Shown here piece by piece: positions 55,195 through 61,742 of a stretch of 64,000 bases of DNA. The notes beneath the pieces were generated by a model. That model worked only from the letters and a program-made list of their open reading frames with translations, did no database searches and had not been told where the DNA came from. Location: contig NZ_CP022603.1 in the NCBI RefSeq assembly GCF_002278035.1, positions 744,001-808,000 of the forward strand, written 5' to 3'. The DNA is from Ochrobactrum quorumnocens. Lineage in GTDB: Bacteria; Pseudomonadota; Alphaproteobacteria; Rhizobiales; Rhizobiaceae. A program made the translations under genes and the position numbers. The first letter of the stretch is position 1, and each line of letters starts with the position of its first letter.

Positions 55195-56460
55195 TCAGTC
55201 GTGCTTATGCTCCTCGTGCTTGTGCTCCTCGTGGTTATGTCCGGCTTCGCCCGCATGGACCTTACCAGAGCCGCCAACTGCAACGACGTTAAAAGGCTTG
55301 CCGGCAACTGCAATATCGCCTGCTTTTTCAAATGAGACTGCATTAACGAGATGCAATTGCCCTTTAAGCGGATCACTCACAACGACGTTGTCGCCTGCAA
55401 CTGCAATACGTGGGCGCGGATCACTCCAATGACCATCCATGGAGTATGGCTCGGTCAACTTGATCGATTTGACGATTTCACCTTTGAGAACATCAAGCTG
55501 GTGAAGCTGGCCATCCTCAGTGAAGACATAGGCAAACTTCGGGCGCACCGGATCAACTGCAAAATGTACGCGCCTTGTTGGAAGCTGAACCAATCGGAAG
55601 CCACCATCAGCTTCTGAAGGATCGACCAGAACAATCCGGTCAGGTCCATAGTTGCCGATGAAATATTGCAGCCCCTTGCCACCGATCAAAGTGGATGAAC
55701 TGCCTTCGGGTAGCGATTTTCCGTAAGGCAGATGCTTGATAACAGGTTTGTCACCATCCTGTGTGATGAGCAACAACCCCGTATCACAGGCAAGAGCATA
55801 AATGCTGCCCGAACCAGCAGAACCGTGCAGGCCGGGGCATGCAACATCGTCGCCAACTTTATTGCCCTTGAAGTCAACAATGCGCGCGCCGATTGGTCGC
55901 TTGGATGCATCTTCCGGGTTTGGAATCGTTACAACAGCATAATTATCATACGGAACCGACACGCCGTGATGCGGAGCGACAACATTGGCTGTCTTCACCT
56001 CGAGCTTTTCGCCGAGAGCCGACTTTTCGGTGAAGAAACGCGCCGCATCTTCTCCATCAAACCACTGCGCAATGTTGCCCTGTCGTTCGACAAAGTGCGC
56101 AGGCTTCAATCCCGACAACTCAACCTTGAGAAGCTTTGAATCATCGACATCAATATCAGCATGATCGCCATGGTCATGGAATGAGATTCCGGTCGAAATA
56201 GCGGATACCTCGCCCGCAGATCCCTGTACAGCGTATACTGTTTCTCCGCTTTCGCTACGATAGAGCGATGCTGGACCCTTGATCTTGAAACTCTCTAATT
56301 TGTCGCCATCGAGAGCATCAATGACATTGACGACAGGCTCGGCATGGTCAGACACAAATAGCCGCCACGCGGTCACATTGTCTTCTTCGGCCAGCGCATT
56401 TCCGCTCGTCATGCAGACGGCCATTGCAAGCGCCGAAGCAGTCAGCATCAGCTTTTTCAT
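55195..56460 (-). CDS. aztD: Periplasmic zinc chaperone AztD
   Basis: A 421-aa exported protein with a signal peptide (residues 1-24, ending NALAEE). The body looks like repeated beta-propeller blades (for example IYALACDTGLLLITQDGDKPVIKHLP and KFAYVFTEDGQLHQLDVLKGEIVKSIKL). The C-terminus is a metal-binding tail rich in His and Glu (from AGHNHEEHKHE). AztD is known from Paracoccus as a chaperone that hands zinc to AztC. The ATG at 56460 follows AAGGAGA. It is last in the aztABCD order with a Zur-like box just upstream. Confidence 0.88.
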   Translation of the reverse strand: MKKLMLTASALAMAVCMTSGNALAEEDNVTAWRLFVSDHAEPVVNVIDALDGDKLESFKIKGPASLYRSESGETVYAVQGSAGEVSAISTGISFHDHGDHADIDVDDSKLLKVELSGLKPAHFVERQGNIAQWFDGEDAARFFTEKSALGEKLEVKTANVVAPHHGVSVPYDNYAVVTIPNPEDASKRPIGARIVDFKGNKVGDDVACPGLHGSAGSGSIYALACDTGLLLITQDGDKPVIKHLPYGKSLPEGSSSTLIGGKGLQYFIGNYGPDRIVLVDPSEADGGFRLVQLPTRRVHFAVDPVRPKFAYVFTEDGQLHQLDVLKGEIVKSIKLTEPYSMDGHWSDPRPRIAVAGDNVVVSDPLKGQLHLVNAVSFEKAGDIAVAGKPFNVVAVGGSGKVHAGEAGHNHEEHKHEEHKHD

Positions 56461-56472
56461 GGAACTCTCCTT

Positions 56473-56487
56473 ATTAATGATATTACA
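56473..56487. promoter_or_regulatory. Zur-like box upstream of aztD
   Basis: ATTAAT-GAT-ATTACA matches the TGTAAT-N3-ATTACA box at 59219-59233 in ten of twelve arm positions. It lies immediately upstream of the aztD ribosome-binding site, suggesting that aztD has its own zinc-controlled promoter. Confidence 0.5.
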
Positions 56488-56497
56488 TAACATTGAA

Positions 56498-56537
56498 AGA
56501 CGCAGTGGTAGTGATAGAGACGCAGTGGCAGTGATAT
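56498..56537. repeat. Tandem 20-bp repeat between aztC and aztD
   Basis: Two adjacent 20-bp units starting AGACGCAGTGG differ at only two positions (56498-56517 and 56518-56537). They fill the space between the aztC stop and the aztD Zur-like box. Two units only, so not a CRISPR array. Confidence 0.8.
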
Positions 56538-56546
56538 TGACTGCAC

Positions 56547-57482
56547 TTATTGGGGGGTGATTGCTGCCCGGATGGTTTCGGTATTGTAACGCATCATGTC
56601 GATGTAAGACGCGGCGGGACCATCGGGTGCGGACAGTGCATCAGAATAAAGCACCCCACCGAGTTTGAGCCCGGATTCAGACGCAATCTGTTCGACGAGA
56701 CGCGCATCGGCGATATTTTCGGCGAAAACAGCCGCAGCTCGGTTCTCCTTGATATCGCGAACGACGCCTGCAACATCGGCAGCAGATGCTTCAGATTCTG
56801 TTGAGACGCCTTGTGGCGACAAAAACTTCACGCCATAGGCATTCTCAAAATACCGAAATGCATTATGGGCAACGACTACAACGCGCCGATCCTGCTGAAT
56901 GGATGCAATTTTGCTCCTGATCTCGGCATCCAGCGTATCCAATTCCTGCTGATATGCAGCAGCGTTATGCTTGTAAGTATCACATCCCTTGGCATCGACT
57001 TTGCAAAAAGCTGAAACGATATTCTGAACATAGATCCTGGCATTGCCCACAGACTGCCAGGCATGGGGATCGAATGGCGCTTCATGGAATACCGCCTTGG
57101 TACCGTAATAGTGGTAATGACCGCCATTCGGGTCACGCAAAATCTCGGCGCCTTCAGTCGCCTCAACAATCTCGGCCTCCGTCCCGCTCGCTTCGACAAG
57201 CCGGGACAAAAAGCCTTCCAATTGCAGACCATTCACCAGAACCACATCAGCTTTGGCCATTGCGATGGCATCCGACGGTTTCGGTTCATAGACATGGGCG
57301 TCACCATTGGGGCCAACCAGCGTGCGCAGTGTGATTCTGTCGCCGCCCACTTTCTGCGCCATATCACCCAAGATGGAGAAGCTGGCAATAACCTTGAGTT
57401 TTTGCTCTTCTGCGCCCGCTTGCGAGCAAGCCACCAATGTTGCGACACTCAATGCAAGGGCAAGTTTCGATTGCCTCATCAT
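56547..57482 (-). CDS. aztC: Zinc-binding protein AztC
   Basis: A 311-aa cluster A-I metal-binding protein. Candidate zinc ligands are His in GDAHVYEPKPSD, His in FDPHAWQS, His in VAHNAFRYF and Asp in LYSDALSAP; a His-rich loop (GGHYHYYGTKAVFHE) lies near residues 118-132. The N-terminal signal contains LVAC, a lipobox, as well as a QAGAEE cleavage-type end, so it may be a lipoprotein. It receives zinc, partly from AztD, and feeds AztB. AAGGAC precedes the ATG. Confidence 0.88.
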   Translation of the reverse strand: MMRQSKLALALSVATLVACSQAGAEEQKLKVIASFSILGDMAQKVGGDRITLRTLVGPNGDAHVYEPKPSDAIAMAKADVVLVNGLQLEGFLSRLVEASGTEAEIVEATEGAEILRDPNGGHYHYYGTKAVFHEAPFDPHAWQSVGNARIYVQNIVSAFCKVDAKGCDTYKHNAAAYQQELDTLDAEIRSKIASIQQDRRVVVVAHNAFRYFENAYGVKFLSPQGVSTESEASAADVAGVVRDIKENRAAAVFAENIADARLVEQIASESGLKLGGVLYSDALSAPDGPAASYIDMMRYNTETIRAAITPQ

Positions 57483-57503
57483 TTCAATAAGTCCTTCTGA
57501 TTG

Positions 57504-58382
57504 TTAGGCAATTTTATGCGATGTTCGAGACCTGCGTGTCACAAGCACGCCTCGGGTTCCCGCGAGCACCGAGATAAAATAAACGGCTCCCGCAGAAAGA
57601 ATGATGGCCGGTCCAGACGGCAGCGACAGATGATAGGACAGCAGCAAGCCGGATAGCGAAGCGCCAAGCCCAAAGACCATCGCCAGAATGCACATGGTTT
57701 CAACGCGGTTTGTCCAGAAGCGCGCCGATGCGGCAGGCAGGATCATCAGCCCCACGGATAGCAACGTGCCCAACGCCTGAAAGCCCGCCACAAGGTTGAG
57801 CACCACAAGGCCAAGGAAGATGAAATGCACCGGTGAGCCGAGCCGCGAAACCGAGCGTAGAAACAAGGGGTCAAGACATTCAGCAATCAGCGCGCGCCAG
57901 AATACGGCGAGCGTTCCTAACGTCAGCATTGTGGTCAGCGCAATCAGGAACAGCGCATCATTATTGAGCGCCAGTACAGTCCCGAACAAGACATGCATCA
58001 GGTCAACACTTGATCCACGCATCGAAACCAGCAGGACGCCAATTGCCAAGGATATCAGATAGAAGGCGGCCATCGAGGCATCTTCCTTCTGGATTGTCAG
58101 GCGTGAGACGGCACCTGCCCCCAGCGCCACCACTATTCCGGCGATCATCCCGCCAATGGTCATCGGAACGATTTCCAAACCGTAAAACAGGAAGCCGGCA
58201 GCAGCGCCCGGCAGAATGGCGTGGGACATTGCATCGCCAGTCAGGCTCATACGGCGCAGCATCAAAAATACACCCACAGGACATGCGCTGATAGAAAGGA
58301 AGATCGCCCCCAGCAATGCCCTTTGCATAAAGGCAAATTCCGCGAACGGAGCGATAAAGAATTCATGAAAATGAGTGGTCAT
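57504..58382 (-). CDS. aztB: Zinc ABC transporter permease AztB
   Basis: A 292-aa ABC-3 family permease with about eight helices and the conserved MSLTGDAMSHAILPGAAAGFLFYG region and ALGTLLSVGLMILPAASARFWT. It forms the zinc channel in the inner membrane. Its ATG overlaps the aztA stop by four bases. Confidence 0.9.
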   Translation of the reverse strand: MTTHFHEFFIAPFAEFAFMQRALLGAIFLSISACPVGVFLMLRRMSLTGDAMSHAILPGAAAGFLFYGLEIVPMTIGGMIAGIVVALGAGAVSRLTIQKEDASMAAFYLISLAIGVLLVSMRGSSVDLMHVLFGTVLALNNDALFLIALTTMLTLGTLAVFWRALIAECLDPLFLRSVSRLGSPVHFIFLGLVVLNLVAGFQALGTLLSVGLMILPAASARFWTNRVETMCILAMVFGLGASLSGLLLSYHLSLPSGPAIILSAGAVYFISVLAGTRGVLVTRRSRTSHKIA

Positions 58383-59167
58383 GCTGCGTCCTTATTGAAC
58401 GCTTGCACACCGGCTGAGGCGGGCTGATGGCTGTGCTCAGCCTCACACCAAGGCGCTGCATCGTCCCAGGCTTCATGGAAATGACGAGCGCGCGCAAGAT
58501 TTTCGGATGTCAGCACTTCATCTGCATTGCCCCAGGCAACTGCTCGACGCGCCAACAGCAATGCTTCAGGAAAATTCTCCCGGACCAGATCAAGATCATG
58601 GGCGACAACCATGACTGTACGCTTCTCATGATGCCAGCCCTTGATCAGTCCAATCAGGTCGGCAACAGTTTTCTCATCAACTGCATTGAATGGCTCATCC
58701 AACAGGATCAGCTCGGCATTCTGGACAAGCACCCGCGCGAACAATGTGCGCTGGAGCTGCCCGCCAGAAAGACTATCGAGTGGACGTCTCTCAAAGCCTT
58801 CCAACCCAACCGCTATGAGCGCATCGGTCAACGTCTGTCGGTCGCGGGAATTATGTCGGCCCAACAGCCCACGCCTTGGCCACAGACCCATTCCAACGAG
58901 ATCGATGACACGCGCTGGAAAAGAACGATCCAGCTCCGATTGCTGCGGCAGGTAGGCGAGACTTTGCGTCTTGCTTGCAATGCACAGACCCGACATTGGC
59001 CGTAGAATTCCCGCTATACCCTTCATCAAGGTGGATTTTCCCGAGCCGTTTGCCCCGACAACCGCAGTCAGCGACCCCCTACGGACCACACCACTGAGAT
59101 GATGGACCGCCGGGTGGCTGTTGTAGCCAAGCGTCAGGTCACGGAAAGTCAGGCATGCATCAGTCAT
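58379..59167 (-). CDS. aztA: Zinc ABC transporter ATPase AztA
   Basis: A 262-aa ATPase with Walker A GANGSGKST, signature SLSGGQLQR and Walker B LILLDEPFNAVD. The C-terminus has several His residues (RHFHEAWDDAAPWCEAEHSH), a frequent feature of zinc-transport ATPases. The ATG at 59167 is favoured because the frame start at 59215 would touch the Zur-like box. It heads the aztABCD operon. Confidence 0.9.
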   Translation of the reverse strand: MTDACLTFRDLTLGYNSHPAVHHLSGVVRRGSLTAVVGANGSGKSTLMKGIAGILRPMSGLCIASKTQSLAYLPQQSELDRSFPARVIDLVGMGLWPRRGLLGRHNSRDRQTLTDALIAVGLEGFERRPLDSLSGGQLQRTLFARVLVQNAELILLDEPFNAVDEKTVADLIGLIKGWHHEKRTVMVVAHDLDLVRENFPEALLLARRAVAWGNADEVLTSENLARARHFHEAWDDAAPWCEAEHSHQPASAGVQAFNKDAA

Positions 59168-59218
59168 GGATTCCAGCGCTTCTACTGATCGAAATGGGAT
59201 CGTGAAACGATCCATACA

Positions 59219-59233
59219 TGTAATGTTATTACA
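59219..59233. promoter_or_regulatory. Zur-like box upstream of aztA
   Basis: TGTAATGTTATTACA has perfect 6-bp arms (TGTAAT / ATTACA) around three bases, the form expected of an alphaproteobacterial Zur operator, and lies about 50 bp upstream of aztA. The gap 59168-59491 toward the LytTR gene holds no other clear signal. Confidence 0.7.
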
Positions 59234-59491
59234 TTAAGAGAAGCCATCGCAAGCAATATTATGAGAAATCCAGTCCAAAATATCCGATGCGATGCAAAAC
59301 GGGTGCTTTCCCCTTAAGATTCAGCGAAAATCTGCTGTTTCCTGCATTAATTTCTGGTGCTTGGGGATCAGAAATGGATAATGTAATCCGGTCCTTCGCT
59401 GGCGTTTTGGGCAATATAACAGAATGCTGCGGCAAGACCCTGATCGTAAAATCCAATCTAAGGCCAATTCAGACAAACTTCGGAGTGGGGT

Positions 59492-60412
59492 TTGGACCGT
59501 ATCATTGAAGCCTATCAGATTTGCTCTGAAAAGGATTGCGCAGATGAGCCGTCAATGGACTGGCCCTATATCTGCGCGATGGATCTGCTCACGCATCCGC
59601 TCAATACAGCTATCGCTGATTATCTGGATTTTGTCGGCAATGCATCCAACGCAGACCGTGCATGGATAATTGAGTATCGCCACGATCTGCTGCGTTTTCG
59701 GAATATCTATGAATGGTGCAGAGGCGGCACGGTGTCCTTCCTTGAGGAATTGCAGGAAGCTCCGACAACGCTTATCGGCTGGCTGCATCGGTATTTGGCT
59801 GCCGGTAAAGCTGTAGCAGTCAACAATGTCCATAGCCTGCCACGTGCCGCGCGGGCGATACAGGTCGAGTTCTCCCGACAGGGCAATAAAAGCATCCTGA
59901 GTATCCCGATATTTTACGATGGGCGATTACGCGGCATCATCGGTTTCGATACTACACGTGAATATCACCAATGGTCTGGTGCCGAAATCAAAGCGATGTT
60001 TCAATGCGCCAATCTGATTGCACAGGCTCAGTATGGCAGTAACAACAAACAGATCGCTATTGCTCCAGAAGAAGAGACCGAACCGGTCGTATATCTGCGC
60101 AAACGAGGTGTTGTTCGCGGTGTGGCGCCCGAAACAATCGTCGGCGTCCGCTCAGCGGGAAATTATAGCGAAATCTGGTTGAATGATGGCTCGATGCTGC
60201 TCGATTCACGATCACTCGGCATCTGGATAAGCATTTTGCCGGAAAGCTATTTCTTTCGCGTCCATCGAACTGCATTCGTCAATGCTTTGCATGTTTCCGA
60301 CGTCGACAGAAGCAAACCGGACAAGTGGCTTATCAAGATGCGCGCCATACAGCAATCATGGCCAGTCTCGCGCGTCTATCGCAAACCCTTGCGCGAACGG
60401 TTGGGTGTTTAA
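59492..60412 (+). CDS. GAF-LytTR transcriptional regulator
   Basis: A 306-aa cytoplasmic regulator. Residues about 35-180 form a GAF-like sensor (SILSIPIFYDGRLRGIIGFDTTREYHQW), and residues about 208-305 form a LytTR DNA-binding domain (VGVRSAGNYSEIWLNDGSMLLDSRSLGIW, then SYFFRVHRTAFVNALHV). There is no histidine kinase or receiver domain. The start is a TTG at 59492, a few bases after CGGAG. The ampH-like gene follows by about 150 bp in the same direction. The ligand is unknown. Confidence 0.85.
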   Translation: MDRIIEAYQICSEKDCADEPSMDWPYICAMDLLTHPLNTAIADYLDFVGNASNADRAWIIEYRHDLLRFRNIYEWCRGGTVSFLEELQEAPTTLIGWLHRYLAAGKAVAVNNVHSLPRAARAIQVEFSRQGNKSILSIPIFYDGRLRGIIGFDTTREYHQWSGAEIKAMFQCANLIAQAQYGSNNKQIAIAPEEETEPVVYLRKRGVVRGVAPETIVGVRSAGNYSEIWLNDGSMLLDSRSLGIWISILPESYFFRVHRTAFVNALHVSDVDRSKPDKWLIKMRAIQQSWPVSRVYRKPLRERLGV

Positions 60413-60560
60413 GATAGTCCGGGTTTCTGGCCATCCGAACCCATGTTCGTTCGTCCAACCGGCGGGTTGATTCATCCTTCTGTCATTGCCCGGAGCGACG
60501 CTTGTTCTCAATGCTCTCGGCAACGGAACAATGCAACTCACCAAGCACTGAGGGATCAAC

Positions 60561-61727
60561 ATGCGTTCGAGCCAGTCGTCTGAAAACCGCCCTGCACACT
60601 TCATCCGCGCGCTTCTGATAACCAGCGCGCTGACGTTTGTGACAGTCCAGCACGCAAGTACTGAAGACCTTGCTTTGAAAGACGCCGTCTCAATGACCGG
60701 CATGGCATTATTCCTGAGTTCCGGCGCACCGGCTCTGACAATTGCGGTCGTCCACGGTGATGAAAGCATTGTGCAGGGTTTTGGGGAAACAGTGCCCGGC
60801 AATGATATCGAACCGAACAGCAAATCTGTTTTCCGCCTCGGCTCAATCTCCAAGGTCTTTGCGACCGACGTCCTTACGTCGTTGGCAGCAGATAGTAAAT
60901 TGAAACTGACAGACCCGCTTCAACGCTATGCGCCTGATGGTGTCAGCGTTAAACAAACAGGTCGGCTTATCACACTTCTCGATCTGGCAACCCATTCGGC
61001 GGGCTTGCCGCGTGAGCTTGCCGATCCCGATGCGACCCCCTCGAACAATCCGTTCGATGCTTTTGATCGCGACTATTACTGGAAATGGATCGGATCGAAC
61101 GCGCCAGCCTATGCGCCAGGCACGACTACCCTTTATTCAAACTTCGGTTACGGATTGATGGGCGATGCCCTCGCCAAGGCGGGCAATAGCAGCTTTGCAG
61201 ACCTCTTAAAGAGCAGAGTATTCGAGCCTGCAGGCATGAGCGATACAACAACAACGCTGAACGACGAACAGAAAAAACGGCTGATGGTTGGACTTGATCC
61301 GTTCGACAAAAATGACCCAAATAATGTCGTTCCAGATATCATGCACGCCAGCGCGGGCGTCTATTCGACCGCCGATGACATGGTGAAGTGGATGCAATGG
61401 CATCTCAACCCGACGTCCGCAACACAAGAAGCCCATACCCTCGACCATACGATGTGGCTGCCATATGACGGTCTGGAGCGTGTTGTCGGCACAGAAGTAA
61501 CAGGTGGCGAAGGAATGGGGCTGGGCTGGGTTGTAACAATGCCACGTAACGGTGTTCCCATGCTTTTGGGCAAAAGCGGTGGGCTTGGTGGTTTCATGAC
61601 CTACGTGGTCCTCTCACCCAACCGTAAACTCGGGATTTTCGTTGTCGCCAATCGCGTCAATTTCGGAATGTTCAATGGCATTCGTTCAGGTGTGCATGAA
61701 CTCGCTGCAGAGCTTGGGCCTCGATAG
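60561..61727 (+). CDS. AmpH-like serine beta-lactamase-family peptidoglycan hydrolase
   Basis: A 388-aa exported protein with a signal peptide (about residues 1-33) and class C beta-lactamase fold motifs: SxxK in RLGSISKVF, YxN in LYSNFGYGLMG, and KSGG in LGKSGGLGGF. The spacing and KSGGxGGF form match AmpH-type DD-carboxypeptidase/endopeptidases more than AmpC lactamases. It would trim or recycle peptidoglycan in the periplasm. GAGGGAT precedes the ATG. The hairpin at 61711-61735 overlaps its stop codon. Confidence 0.85.
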   Translation: MRSSQSSENRPAHFIRALLITSALTFVTVQHASTEDLALKDAVSMTGMALFLSSGAPALTIAVVHGDESIVQGFGETVPGNDIEPNSKSVFRLGSISKVFATDVLTSLAADSKLKLTDPLQRYAPDGVSVKQTGRLITLLDLATHSAGLPRELADPDATPSNNPFDAFDRDYYWKWIGSNAPAYAPGTTTLYSNFGYGLMGDALAKAGNSSFADLLKSRVFEPAGMSDTTTTLNDEQKKRLMVGLDPFDKNDPNNVVPDIMHASAGVYSTADDMVKWMQWHLNPTSATQEAHTLDHTMWLPYDGLERVVGTEVTGGEGMGLGWVVTMPRNGVPMLLGKSGGLGGFMTYVVLSPNRKLGIFVVANRVNFGMFNGIRSGVHELAAELGPR

Positions 61728-61735
61728 CCCAAGCT
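61711..61735. terminator. Bidirectional terminator hairpin
   Basis: A perfect 9-bp stem AGCTTGGGC / GCCCAAGCT with a 7-nt loop lies between the ampH-like gene and the convergent autotransporter, overlapping the ampH-like stop codon. The T-run CTCACTTTT follows. Confidence 0.75.
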
Positions 61736-61742
61736 CTCACTT

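Noticed and set aside
56498..56537. CRISPR-like repeat
   Set aside because: Only two directly adjacent units without spacers, and no cas genes in the window.
60561..61727. AmpC-type resistance beta-lactamase
   Set aside because: The KSGGxGGF form and overall pattern match AmpH-like cell-wall enzymes, and no ampR-type regulator is adjacent.
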